The notes beneath the pieces are model-generated. The model was not told the DNA's origin and did no database searches. It saw nothing but the letters and a program-made list of their open reading frames with translations. Positions 46,651 through 58,494 of a stretch of 64,000 bases of DNA are shown here, one piece after another. Position 1 is the stretch's first letter. Every line of letters begins with the position of its first letter. Source of the DNA: Antedon mediterranea (lineage: Eukaryota; Echinodermata; Crinoidea; Comatulida; Antedonidae); NCBI RefSeq assembly GCF_964355755.1, contig NC_092680.1:16653001-16717000 (forward strand), read 5' to 3'. The position numbers and the translations under genes were made by a program.

Positions 46651-46780
46651 CCAATACTCGTACGGTGTCATTTCCAAACCATTCAGCAAACAGATGGCTT
46701 TCAGAAAAGCGCTGTCATGACCTGAGAAAATAACGTTGTCTTCTGACACTATGTTGACTCTTGTTTCAAACGCGTTTTGT
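46651..46780 (-). CDS. weak candidate exon, histidine-acid-phosphatase-like HD motif
   Basis: Minus strand: TTGTCTCAG acceptor, 130 bp open in one frame, then a GTGAAA donor. The deduced peptide includes VIFSGHDSAF and, 13 residues on, TPYEYW. Histidine acid phosphatases carry a catalytic Ser-x-His-Asp block followed by a PPYAS-type segment, so this could be one exon of such a gene. Against it: only about 43 aa, no other exon recognised nearby, and the second half of the motif fits poorly. Treat as a hypothesis. Confidence 0.22.
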
Positions 46781-49100
46781 CTGAGACAACATTGACGCTT
46801 TTAAGCGGCAATGTATATGGCCAGGAGACATAAACAGAACCCATGTTGGAGGGCAAGGTTGGCGTCAGCAGACATGATAGTTGACGCTGACACGACAACA
46901 AAATTCTATTGCATATTTGAGCAATTATGCATACATTAATCACTAAGTTACTTAGGTCTAAGTTTGTCATTTAAAAATGGAAACGAAGAACACTTTCTTA
47001 TAAGAAAGAAGTTGCCAACTAATTATGTTTTTAAAAATTAGTAGCTGCTATGCCGTATGCAGTTTATGACGTATCAATACTCATTATTGTTAAAGTAAGT
47101 GTGTAATTATCCAAAGTACATTCATTTAAAGAGAGTTCAGATTACTTACACTCTGGTTTGTCACGTTTGTGGAAATACTACGGATTAAGAAATTATAGAG
47201 CTCACGCCCACTGTAAGATGTAATGTTTAATTAAACAATTTCATTAAATAAAACGTGCTCTTGAGATGTTGTGTATTACCAGACTGACGGTTAAAATGTA
47301 CTCTGATAAGTGGCAAAAGGCATAAAAATACCATTTTGTAGTTTATTTTTCGATTTTTTACAACGTCCTGACAATATTGCTTTTTGTTATTTTTCATTCT
47401 TTTTTCTCGTTTATATCCACATTATCAACGAAAACGACTACCAACAATGATACACAACTGATGAGTGTTGGAAGTAGTGCGAGAGTGAGTTGGATCGAAA
47501 CAATTTTTTTTAAACTTTTGCTATTACTGTTAATGTTACATAACACGGCTGAAATATCTTAGAAGCCGGCTTAATATTATCTTATCGATACCTTGCAGTT
47601 TTGCTGTGAACATATTAATCTTTTTCAAATATAATATTTACACATACAATTTTATTTAAAATGATACAATTATTGGAAAATTAGTTTTAAAAACATCTAA
47701 AACACCTGCTATAAAACTGCATTTTTATTTTGTAGACATAGAAAATTGTCCACTTCAAACAGATTTCTCGATTGAAGTATCTAAAATATGAAACACATTT
47801 TTCTATAAAGACATAATCATCCAAGCATTAACTTGTGTACTTATTTATCGTTTTCCACAAAGACGTAATTTAATGCATTGATAACAGTGGAAATGAGGTA
47901 GTTTATTGTTATCTTTGTAATTTGATTTACTGTTAGAATGTAGGCAGGTGCTATGTATTTTGAAATATTGTTATGAAGAAAATGCCAAAGTATATAAAAG
48001 TATACTGTTGTTGATGAAACTACTCGTCAAAGTTGTATACACTAAATCATGTGAATCTAAATTTAAAACAATGGCTAAACTGAATATTATTGCGCTGTTT
48101 GTCATGTTCTAAGTACAGTATTGTAGGCATACAGTATCTCAACTCCAGACATCATCCTGAACTGGCACAGATAATGGTACACATAATGAATGTTTACGAG
48201 TTGAAAGATTGACTGTTCTATTCAACGAAAAAAATGTTTTATGATACACAAAAGTAAAGTTTATTTTAATTCATCCGCTGCTTCCATCTTGAATCAATGT
48301 CGCAGGTCACTTGCTTAATTATGATGTTTATATTAATATTTTCAAGATATTAATTCCATGACTCTTTTCCTCTTCAAGGTTGAAAGGAAAAAATTATTAC
48401 TGTATATATTATGTGATTTTATTATCATTACGATATACATTTACTATAATATATTGATTGTTTCAGCATTTTTCTCGGCGGTTTAAATTTTCTCGAAAAT
48501 TAAAGTTAATTAAATTATATCATCACATAATTATTATTAACAACCCATTATAACAAATTAGGCCCTGCATGTGCTGTACTATCTGCTAAATGCACATTAA
48601 CGATATGCCGGTAATCACACATCATTATTACTGTTACTACACTGATTAATTTAAAAAATGGATAATAATGTCAAAGTTCCGGTGTACTCATTCGCTCGAT
48701 AATTCTACAGTCATGCACTAATTATCACGAACCCTGTTGAAAATTGTTTGATAAAACCGACTGATAATGTATAATCATGTAAATTAAAGACATAGGCCTA
48801 AGGAAATGACATGTTTTTTTTTTTTGCAATGTAGGCTATACGAAGAAGCAAGAAAAGTCAAATTGGCTGTTCTCATTCACTTTTATCTCTAATGAACATT
48901 TATGTTAGCAAAGAGAAAGAGAGTAACGATCTTTTGCAATACTAAAAATCGCATGATAGGCCTCCTATCAAGTGTAGCTTTCATAAGCCTGTTTTTTACA
49001 AGGCGAATTTGTTCGCGCAAATCAGAGCATGCGTATTATTCATACAGTATTTTCATCTTTAAATTCTTCGATAAATTCTAATTCCTTCGAATTTTTCCCT
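46781..49100. other. intergenic, nothing recognised
   Basis: AT-rich; short minus ORF 46749-46970 and plus ORF 47377-47562 show nothing recognisable. Confidence 0.4.
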
Positions 49101-49192
49101 AAAAAATGTGATGTGCCCATAATGGACATGGATATAATACTTGGGCACACTTTTTTTCGTCAAACTAGTTTGATAGTGTAGACAGAGCTTTA
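49101..49192. mobile_element. MITE-B copy 4 (left end missing)
   Basis: Begins inside the family at AAAAAATGTGATGTGCCCAT and ends at the intact right terminus GATAGTGTAGACAGAGCTTT. The left ~40 bp are absent. Confidence 0.8.
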
Positions 49193-50511
49193 TGCGTAGT
49201 AACGAGTTTCTACGTTTTTTTTCGCAACCAATCTGAGATCAGTCAATGAGTGGTCATGCGTTCATGATTACTAATGCGCAGCAGACACTCGAAGTCAGTA
49301 AAAAGATTAAAATTATAATAACAGATTGTATTGAACTTCGATTTAGGATGAATATTAACTACTCAAAAAAACACACAGATGCCCTACCAACGATTAAACC
49401 AATCAGAGTGTTGAACCAATGTGCCTTTGCGGTATTTTCTGATTGGTTAGCAACTCATTTCCTTCTGAATATGGTAGAGCGGAAAAGTACTAGTAAATGG
49501 AACATTTTAAAACCAATCTTCCTGATTATTCTACTCAATCATTAAACTGAACCCACCTACTTCATCCTTGAAACCATAATGAAAATGTCACCGTTTTTAC
49601 AAACATAATGAACTCCTGATTTTATGTGCAGGCTATTCATTAGTAAGGAAAATTGAGGGATGTTATCGACTAAACGTGGGCTTCAAAACATTCAGGTTTC
49701 TACTGTCCATAAATTATCATCCTGTGATGAATAAATCTATATAGTGAATTTTAAACTTGAGCCTGAATATAGTTTCCCGTATATAGTGTTTGTATGTCCT
49801 TTATAGCCAATTATTAACATGTTGATCATGGCATAAAACGTAATCATTTTCATACTGTTTGCTCATTAAATTTATTTCAAAACATATACAGCATGATGTT
49901 AAAAAAATAATGCGAAATTACAACAAGAACCAAGAAGGCGTCAAGCAATGAAATCAAATTAGATTTAATATTAAAGTTACGTTATACTATTTATAGAAAT
50001 ACATTTTCGCCATTTTTGTCTTCCTCGGTTATAGCTTGAAATTAAAACATGCTAAATATACTGCACACCTTACGACCTCAAGATCTGGATGGAATCATAC
50101 CATCAGAATATAGAAAATAATATCACAAGAGAAAACTTTGTTCCTTCAAGGATACACCCTTCCTAAAACACTCTTTACTGATACACCGTTCAATTTAATA
50201 CTGATATTATCTATATAAGAACATTTTTATCGTATGTTATTCAATAATCAAAAAATGTATAAATTAACGTTTAAACTTCTGTTGTTATATTTCTAAATTA
50301 TTTTTGTTTACCATAGACCATTTCGAAGAGCATTATATAATGAAAATGTCATTCATGTCAAATATGTTAATAAATTAAAAACATGAAAAATTCTCTTTTT
50401 GTTATACAGATACAGATTACTTTAATTATCCAATATAATGAAAATCACAGTGCTCATATCTTGGCTTGCCTAAATAAATATAAAGGAAAAAAGCACTATA
50501 AGTACAGTATA
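49193..50511. other. intergenic, nothing recognised
   Basis: AT-rich; a 99-codon ORF (49246-49545) has no recognisable motif and atypical composition for a conserved protein. Confidence 0.4.
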
Positions 50512-50694
50512 AAGGGTCTTTCACACCTGTTCCGGCACGGTTCCGGTCCGGCGCCGGAAAATCCAATCGAACGTCAATGTTTCGTTTTCACGCGGCTACG
50601 CGCATATCGATTGGCGCATAGCCGCGTGAAAACGAAACATTGATGTTCGATTCGCCGGACCGGAACCGTGCCGGAACAGGTGTGAAAGACCCTT
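50512..50694. mobile_element. GC-rich 183-bp foldback MITE
   Basis: The whole segment is one inverted repeat. AAGGGTCTTTCACACCTGTT at the left and its exact inverse at the right continue through GGCACGGTTCCGGTCCGGCG, are interrupted by a ~13-bp indel, resume with TCAATGTTTCGTTTTCACGC, and meet at a short centre near 50603. It is far richer in G+C than its surroundings. No duplication could be defined beyond the A/T bases adjoining both ends. Confidence 0.88.
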
Positions 50695-51449
50695 AATCCT
50701 ATTCATTGCGAAATGAGGCAACCAAAAATATACATTTTCTTTTTTTATTACAGTAAAGAAACAACATTATCAATAAATAAACTTAAAAGAACATATATTA
50801 ATAATCATTTTATTTTTAAAACAATTGGTTTTCGATCAATGGATGTTATATAATGTTACAACTCAACATCATTAGATAATATTATTATTTTCAGAATGGT
50901 ATACAGTATGTTGCTTATTCACCTGATTGCCTTTCCCAGCTATACTGTAATACTCTCCACGTTCGATATTTATCTGATTAATTCAGCAAGAAAAACTATT
51001 AAAATAGATTAATAAATTAAAAGAGTAAAACACACGCGTTTAGATTCTGTAACTTAAGCCAGTAGAACATTACCTTTAGCCTATATAAGTCACTGGCTTT
51101 ACATACATGCAATGCTTGTGTTCATTAAATGTTCTACTTTCTCGGCTTACATAAATTCATTTTTGTCAACTTTTTGGCGACTCGATATACATTTTGAAAA
51201 CGTTTTACTTTTTAGTACAGCATAAGTTTTTGAATTGATCGATTGCACTTTAAAATACGACATCCAATAGATAAAAAACATACAAAATTAGTTATTAGGG
51301 AACTATTTTTTCAAAGAAGCGTAAAGTAACAGTTACCTAATTCTGTCACTAGATACTTTCTAACTGACTTGCAATAGTCAGTTAGATACAACTTAGTGAT
51401 ATATATAACTTTATTCACAATCTCAGATTAAAAGCATACATAAATATTT
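50695..51449. other. intergenic, nothing recognised
   Basis: AT-rich unique sequence. Confidence 0.35.
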
Positions 51450-51950
51450 TATTTTTATTTTATTTATTAAATGCGAAGTACATACAAAATTATTTGAAGT
51501 TGCGAATGGGGTTAACCTGTAAGGAACAGTTTTAGACGCAAAGCCCCTTTAAATGAATACATTTGAAATAATTAAATAAGTAAATAAAATCAGTACCATA
51601 TTAATTGTAACGATAATAATAACAATACTAACACTAGAAATAGATGTGATAATAACAAATCCAATGCTGGAAAAATGAATTAAACAAGAACTTATAATTA
51701 AAGATAACTGGTAACAAACATATCATGAATTGTATGTTTGAACATATCAATACTAGTTAACATTTTAATGTCATTGTGTTGTTCATTCCACACGTTAGTG
51801 TCTCTGTATGTGATACTTTGTTGACTCAATAGGGTCCTTTTAAAAGCAGTGCTTAAATTGTCTTATCTGCCGCATCGGATGCAACAATGGCCAGAAGTTT
51901 ACTGATGATTGACTGCCAGTTGCTTCCAGATACCAGTTAACCTGCAGATT
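51450..51950 (-). pseudogene. LINE C-terminus/3' UTR remnant
   Basis: The minus strand reads a VWNEQHNDIK...TSIDMFKHTIHD-like segment (about 51730-51810). It resembles the WNSLP...SLxxFKxxL terminal block of Jockey/CR1-group LINEs. A 3' UTR-like stretch follows and ends near 51450 in AATAAATAAAATAAAA. Short and decayed; the family is uncertain. Confidence 0.4.
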
Positions 51951-52114
51951 ATGCGTTAACATATAATTATAGTAAAACAAACAACCGGGTTGTTTGTGTT
52001 TTGTTTTGTTTGTTTTTTATGTTTGTTTGTATTTTGGGATTTTCTTTTTGGCTTAATTGAAATCAAAGTTCAAATTATCTACGCGCATCCAATTTTCTGA
52101 AACATGTAACATAT

Positions 52115-52264
52115 AAAGTTATGTCTATACCATCAAACTTTGTGTGACAACAAAATGTAATCTGCCCATATATGGACAGGCTGATGCCATATTTGGGCAC
52201 ATAACACTTTTTTGGTCAAACTAGTTTGATATTGGAGACTAGTTTGATAGTGTAGACAGAGGTT
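52115..52264. mobile_element. MITE-B copy 5
   Basis: Left end AAAGTTATGTCTATACC, right end GATAGTGTAGACAGAGG, with a duplicated ACTAGTTTGATA word in the right arm (about 52218-52250). Confidence 0.82.
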
Positions 52265-54364
52265 AAGTCCTCGGCGCCATGTTGAGAAACCAGATCGGTG
52301 GAATGGCGCTATACAAAAGACGTTATCATTATCTAATAGTCTCAACATTGACTGTTTCCATAATTATTTCTGTCATTATTATCTTGTATTATTTATAAAA
52401 GTGTAGGCAAATATGTTTACAACTTCCGAAAAACATTTAAAGTAACATTCTTTGAAACTATTGGATCCCTAACTATCTGTAAACCATATTGTAGCATTTT
52501 TTGTCTTTAGACGGGTTTGTCAAGATAGAAAAATTACTATTATCTGCTTCAAATTTTGGAAATGGTCGTCATATCGATTGTAATATAATACGTCTATAGG
52601 GACTAAATGATATATAATTCAGTTTGTAGTCCGTTTTACGTTTCTCTAATTTTTGTTTTGTTTATGTTATTGAACTATGATACAATAGATTATATATTAT
52701 AAGATGAATCTTACAATAAAGATTTACAATTAGATTATCTTGTCTGTCAATGGTATTATATTTCTCGTGAAATTAAGATAAAACTGTTGATGAGGTGTGA
52801 TTGACATTACAAATTACGTATTGTAGTAGTCGTAAGAGTAAGATTGATAAAAAAAACATTTTATGCATGCGTTCGTGCTATTTGGCTTTTAGAATTGTAT
52901 CATTCATGTCATACTGGGCACATACACTAACGTCACTCATGAGGTTAGCTAATATCCAGAAACCACAACTGGCACGTATCATGGATTCTTTCACCTTAAA
53001 CATCATCCCATAATGTCTTGTTTGGATCACGCCCTCTTTAAAACTTAACATTAGAAACAATCTATAAATTGAATTTATCAATTTAAGACACGATAAAGAA
53101 ATAATATCGTATCCTCATGTAAGGTTCCATCACGTCTACTACGCACAATTCTTTTGCGCGCAGTGACTGAAACGTAAAGATGGCGACCAAAAAGGTATAT
53201 AGCGGGCGCTGTTGTAATGTATCATCTTCCAAATTTGATTTGGTAGTACTTTTTTTCAGAAACAATCATCACTTCCAACTTCCTCTGTCAAAAATTTTAC
53301 TTTTAAAGTAATGCACCATTCTTGGCATATGCTTAAAATTAAAGATTCAAAATTTGTTGAGCTAGAGGATGAAAAAAGAATAATTTGTCCATGTAACACT
53401 GTGAATTTAAATTGAATAAGGAAAAGCCTCTTTAAAGACTCAATCTTGTTTATGAGATTTGCACCAAAAAACCCGATTATATACAATTAGTTTAATTTGT
53501 TTTTCAAAATTTATCAACATAAAAAAGTGAACTAAATTATAGTGCTTTATATCGAATTGTAGAATTTATTTAGTGGATGTTGATTAAAAACAACGAGTCT
53601 AAAAATGTTGCCGAAAACGAACCGTTGTTGGGAGTCGCGTCATAATCAAAATCATATTCATGTTTATCATCACAAAGTTAACCTGTATTATGCATTAGAG
53701 TTTTTTTTTTAATACAACGTTTTACATAAACATCAATCGTTCACTGATACTAATGGGACGTGCACGATGAAGTTGTAACGTACCGTATTAATCAAACAGT
53801 TTTTGCAAATGCTAACGGAAGAGAACCCTCTAACGCCCGTCAAACTGTCTCAAACCAGCCTAATTAATATACGTAACGTACATTGATATAGTCATAGTAC
53901 ATAATTTTATTTTTGATTGGCCCACAGCGATCGTCTGTTCTAGATTATTATTATTGGCTTTATATAAGAACCGCGTATCCTCACATATTTACGTATTCGC
54001 GGAAATTTCAGTGTAGAAGATATATGAGAAATTATCTCTTAGCCAATAACGATAGCACGTACGCCGCCATTGGGAACAAATAATAATTTCATATTTTGGA
54101 CCATCGAAATAATTATTGCTTACTAAAATATCAATCACTCTAAATCGATGCGTAATGAGATGACAAGTTGATACGAATCGTTCTCTGTCTATCTTGTCAC
54201 ATCTATTGAAATTTAAATACGTTGGGTGTATATGTATTATACGGTGACTGTCAACTGCACGTGCGAATACAACCGATGGCTAAAATTGTCTGCAAAACGG
54301 ACACAAAATAAAGCAACACGATATTCCTACTGTTTAATTTGATATTAACTTGATTTTCTAACTC
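52265..54364. other. intergenic, nothing recognised
   Basis: About 2.1 kb of AT-rich DNA with several short ORFs but none with recognisable motifs. AGATGGCGACCAAAAAGGTA at about 53178 looks like an initiation site followed by a donor, but nothing supports an exon. Confidence 0.4.
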
Positions 54365-54430
54365 TTCAGATCACTATATCGGTCGGTTGGTCGGTCGGTC
54401 GGTTGTTCGTTCGATCGGTCTAGCTAAGTC
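54365..54430 (+). mobile_element. CGGT element, copy 6 (truncated)
   Basis: GATCACTATATCGGTCGGTT and further CGGT units to about 54420, after which the usual TAAACACTAACT and GGCCTTGTT tail is missing. Confidence 0.6.
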
Positions 54431-54928
54431 AATTTTTAAAGAGTATATTCCTTGTGGCCAGGACTCGATGTTATGTTTTTCACGGTGCGCAATCAAAAGG
54501 TACGCGGTCTACGCACGACTTAACGAAATCACGTTTGTAAACATATCTTCACAAGCATGAATCACAATTAAATAAAATGTGGTACTCATATCATTTGGCA
54601 ATACAATAATTACGTGCGTAGCGCATGTGACGCATGCGTACGCGCGCTTAACATTTTGTAAATTGTCAAATTTATTTTAGATGAAATTAGAGTACGTTTC
54701 AGGCAATTTTAAGCGTTTAAAAAATTGCAGATTTTTGCAAGCGCACTGCACGTTAAACGTATACACACTCCTTCTTCCCCATTTTTTTCTTTAATAATGT
54801 CATCTATGTAATAATAATATATATATATAGTTTTTATGGGGTAAACATTTTTTTTTTTAATTAAAAGAAAAAGCTATATAAAACCTATTACAGAAGGAGG
54901 GCTCAACATGACACACTTTAGCACAATG
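54431..54928. other. intergenic, nothing recognised
   Basis: AT-rich with a short TA run near 54815; no feature recognised. Confidence 0.35.
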
Positions 54929-55060
54929 GTTTAATTCCTCAAAGCTTAGTTGGGTTAAGAGACTGCGAAGTCCTGACCCGGGTAAATGGAAATGTGTACC
55001 AAGATATTATTATGTATCCTTTTGAATGCACGTTCAATATTACCCAGATTAATTTTGAAT
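54929..55060 (+). pseudogene. Tx1/L1-like LINE fragment
   Basis: A 44-codon plus-strand reading matches the middle of the minus-strand LINE at 43264-43647: KLSWVKRLRSPDP, then KWKCVPRYYY. It ends in a poly-T run (about 55067-55090). A small isolated piece. Confidence 0.65.
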
Positions 55061-55090
55061 TTTGTATTTTTTTTTTTTTTTTTTTTTTTC

Positions 55091-56266
55091 ATTTCATTTA
55101 TTTCAATATCATTATCGCAGCCTTAGCTGAATTACAAAGATATTTACATTTGTTCAATATTAAAATTTGTAAAAAAGTATAAAACCAATGATAAAAAAAT
55201 ATAAAAAAGGAGGAAATTTACACAAGAAATACAATACAGGAACATTCAAAAAGTTTAGCTTAAAATATTAAAATAGAAAAAAAAAACACCTAAAAGCATC
55301 AATAAAAATCGCAAAGCTGTACTGGGTGATATATACAGATTATTCATTTAGAAGCGAGATAAGGTATGGAATTGCACTTTTTCTATATCTTTCAACTCTG
55401 CATTTGGGTTGTTGATACTTTACACGTCTTAGTTTCATGTTACTTACATTCTTCACTGGAAACCATTTTCCAAAATGAATACTTTTTAAACAATTCAGAG
55501 CAAACTTATAGCATAGATTACGCCTTCTATCAGATAAAGTGTCTAAAGAAAGATCATTGAGTGCTTGGTCATAACATATGTAGTCATTACACAATATTAT
55601 TCTGCAAGCCCTTTTTTGGACAGATTCTATCATATCACTTTGTTTCTTAGTGAGACTAGAATGCCATACTGGGACAGCATATTCAACACTTGGTCTTATG
55701 TAACTCTTAAATACATCTACAAGATCAAATTTCGGAAGATTGAACTTTCTTAATCTACATAATATATGCAGACGTCTGCTGGCTTTGGATACAATTTCTT
55801 TAACATTACGGTCCCATTTGAGGTTAGCTTGAATCCATAAACCTAGTAACTTAGTTTCATTAACGATTTCAATTGTAGCATTACCAATGAAAAGGGGTTC
55901 ATGTTCATATTGATTTCTTTGAAAGTTAAAATACATAGTTTTACATTTAGTTGGGTTAAGTTTTAGTTTGTTTTCATTAGACCATACATTCAGTAAAGCA
56001 ACATCATTCTGAATTGAGGAAATTACATCCTTTTTTACTATCTGTCCTATGCACAAATCATCTACATATTTCCAAGTTTTACATGGCGAGTCTTGCATGG
56101 CATCATTAATTAGAGCAAGAAAGATCATAGGCCCAAGGAGCGTACCTTGAGGGACGCCACATGTTAGATTAACACTCATTGATAAGGTGGATTTATAGCG
56201 TACTTGTTGGGTTCTGTTTGATAAAAAGCTAATTAACCACGGTACAATTTCAGGTCTACAATACAA
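55091..56266 (-). mobile_element. Non-LTR retrotransposon (Jockey-group-like), 5'-truncated
   Basis: Contains the RT fragment listed separately; its 3' UTR extends toward the T-rich stretch near 55090. The 5' junction is near 56267, next to a small palindrome TTCAGGCATA...TATGCCTGAA (about 56269-56291). No target-site duplication identified. Confidence 0.65.
55340..56266 (-). pseudogene. Reverse transcriptase fragment with YVDD box
   Basis: 308 codons open on the minus strand to a stop at 55340. The apparent start is a TTG with a stop two codons upstream, so this is a truncation, not a true N-terminus. It has the RT motif GVPQG at residues 37-41 and the catalytic YVDD at 67-70. The downstream thumb region has LGLWIQANLKWD, then SYIRPSVEYAVPVWHSSLTK and SDMIESVQKRACRII. 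This order is typical of Jockey/CR1-group LINEs and differs from both the Tx1/L1-like family and the L2 piece at 31 kb. It lacks the endonuclease and the N-terminal RT fingers, but the retained stretch is undamaged, so it is probably younger than the other LINE fragments. Confidence 0.82.
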
Positions 56267-56679
56267 TATTCAGGCATATTGTATGCCTGAATTTTACCAA
56301 GAAATGTTAAAAGTAACAGTGTACTTCAATGATATTAATAATGCATACCCAGCAAATGCAGTAGAAACACAGCAATTGTGGGAAAATAATAAATAATAAT
56401 AAAATTTAATGAAAAAAAACAATATATTTCAAAAATTGGTTACAAGCAGGGTACAAAACAGTAAAAGATATATATATTTATATATTTTATATATATAGTA
56501 AATTATAGATTAATATCATTCGAAGAAGTAATCCCCAACCTTTCAAAACAACAAAATAGTATTTTCGGTACCCTGAAACTTAAAGTCTTCATTACTGTTT
56601 TTGTCCTGTTTCCGGTTCCCGTGTTGTCCTGTTTTTTGGTTTTTTTTTCAGTTTCTATGGGCTGCCTTATACAAGCTTT

Positions 56680-57600
56680 GCTTTTTAGGAATGTTGCCCC
56701 TCTTATTTTAATAATTTTTACTGTTATTTTTTATTTTCTATGAAAAACAAGAGAAATAAATGTTACTTTGATTGTTTGATTGAGTCTTTTATGTTAATAA
56801 ATACAATTCCTTCTGAGTGGAAGAAAATAATTTCAAATAATGAAATTCAAAGAGACAACAACTTTATTCTAAAAAACACAAAAACTCATTTCACTATAGA
56901 CAACTTATCAATAATATTTAAATTGCGCCATCTTGTGAATCGAAATGAGAAACACATTTTAGAAATGTAAATCTCGATTAGAAAGAAATATGGTATAAAA
57001 AGTTTATAGTATAACAACATAGAAAAGACTGCTAAACACTTAACGAAACAGTTAATAACTGGATAGAAATAGGCCTAGTTACAACAAGTAAAAATGTAAA
57101 TGGATTAATCTCATTGTTAACATTTTGTATTTACAAATCTATATCAAATCTTCAGAAAAATACGGCTATACAAAAAGATCAACGATGATTTGGAGGTTGT
57201 TCCGAGTAGAACTCAGACATTTATTAGCTAACCAATATGCTTGTAATGTATATAAAGCTCACAATGGGTAAAAGTAAAAGATAAATTAATGAATCACAAA
57301 ACTCGTTTTTTTCTTTTTCTCTTTCTTTCTTTTTTCTTCTTCTATATTGAGAAAAATTAAAAAGAATACAGAAGTAACTTTGTTAATACACTTATTGTAA
57401 TTTATTATATAACAGAAAGATGAAAAGGAAGGAATGAAACATAGAAAGAAAAAATAACGCTTCAATACGTTAGCCAAATTCTATAAGAGGGTATGTGCCA
57501 ATATAACCTATAATGTTATGTTTTAAAAGATATCTCTTTTAAACATTGTACATACATGTTATAAACACATTTTTTAAATATTTAATCTTTGTATATCTTT
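56680..57600 (+). pseudogene. Tx1/L1-like LINE, third decayed copy
   Basis: Plus strand. 56740-56970 encodes a FYVNKYN/INTIPSEWKKII-type segment matching the DAIPRNWK segment at 961. Further on, frames broken by stops carry a LISLLTFCIYKS-like segment (about 57105-57140) and an RTQTFIS-NQYACN-like end (about 57205-57250), in the same order as the LINE at 961-1707. The Cys/His knuckle region is deleted or scrambled. Confidence 0.55.
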
Positions 57601-57784
57601 GTACGTCAAGGAATGGAATAATGAGTGATTGATTGAAAGAGAAAAAAAAATAATGTCATCATATTTGATTCACTTTCCAACTCGAAATTACGTTATATGA
57701 GCACGTCAAAAGTGCAGTGACAGGCTACGGATGTGTAAATTAAAAAAATATAAATATTTTTAAACATTTTCAACATTTTTAAAC

Positions 57785-57880
57785 ATGTTCTGCAATTTCT
57801 GTCGGCGGTCGGTTGGTTGATCGGTCGGTAAACACTAACTTGAGCACGCGACTGCAGCCATGTATATGGCCTTGTTAAAC
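57785..57880 (+). mobile_element. CGGT element, copy 7
   Basis: GGCGGTCGGTTGGTTGATCG and GTCGGTAAACACTAACTTG, then GAGCACGCGACTGCAGCCAT and GTATATGGCCTTGTTAAA. The right half is perfectly typical; the left arm is missing or degenerate. Confidence 0.78.
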
Positions 57881-58224
57881 TTAAATGACCATTCTATTCA
57901 CGAAGTTTTAAGTACGAAATAACAAGAAAAATAAAACGTGCATTAAGAATGATTAAATGTCATTCGGAGCTTTAAAAATGTCATACTTCAGTTTAGTTAG
58001 TGAGTATTTTGTCTCCAGTACTTTTCGAATGTGTTGTTTGAAAATAATGACGTCACTTAAATTTACCTGAATGAGGGCGCTGCCAATGATGTTTAATCAG
58101 AGCCATATATAAAAAGTTACGACATTGAAAATTAGAAGCCATTTTTGTGTCAAAGAATTCGCACGCTGAGGGCGCGTGCGTCTCTTTTGTATAGCTTTTT
58201 CCCATAGTTTATGCATTATTTTTA
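57881..58224. other. intergenic, nothing recognised
   Basis: AT-rich short stretch before the Penelope cluster. Confidence 0.35.
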
Positions 58225-58428
58225 GTTTTTATTTTAGTATATATATATATATATAAATCCAAAGGCAAATTACTGAAAAAATGACAATGCTGTGGGTATC
58301 AGTGGCTGGATCTCAATGGAGATACAAAAAAAAGCAAATAGCTATATCAAAACGATAAAGTAAACAGCCAGAAAAGTTAGCAGAGCTTTTTTCCGAGCAA
58401 CACTAGCTCTTCATCAGTGCAAGTGAGG

Positions 58429-58459
<31 letters not shown>

Positions 58460-58460
58460 C
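58225..58460 (-). mobile_element. Penelope-associated terminal repeat between two (TA)n tracts
   Basis: A ~170-bp unit (58256-58425) lies between TA runs (about 58235-58254 and 58425-58459). It recurs at 59550-59720. Minus-strand words include CACTGATGAAGAGCTAG, AGCTCTGCTAACTTTTC, GGCTGTTTACTTTATCG and ATTGAGATCCAGCCACTG. The CTGATGA...AGCTCTGCTAAC arrangement is a degraded hammerhead-like core of the kind found in Penelope-like terminal repeats. Confidence 0.6.
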
Positions 58461-58494
58461 GTTAAGTCTGGAAAATAAGTAAAAACTACAGTTT

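Noticed and set aside
49246-49545. 99-aa plus-strand ORF
   Set aside because: No motif or homologous pattern recognised; composition is like random AT-rich sequence.
53170-53200. ATGGCGACCAAAAAG followed by a GT, as a possible first exon
   Set aside because: Only five codons, and a similar word near 27000 has no coding context; no downstream exon found.
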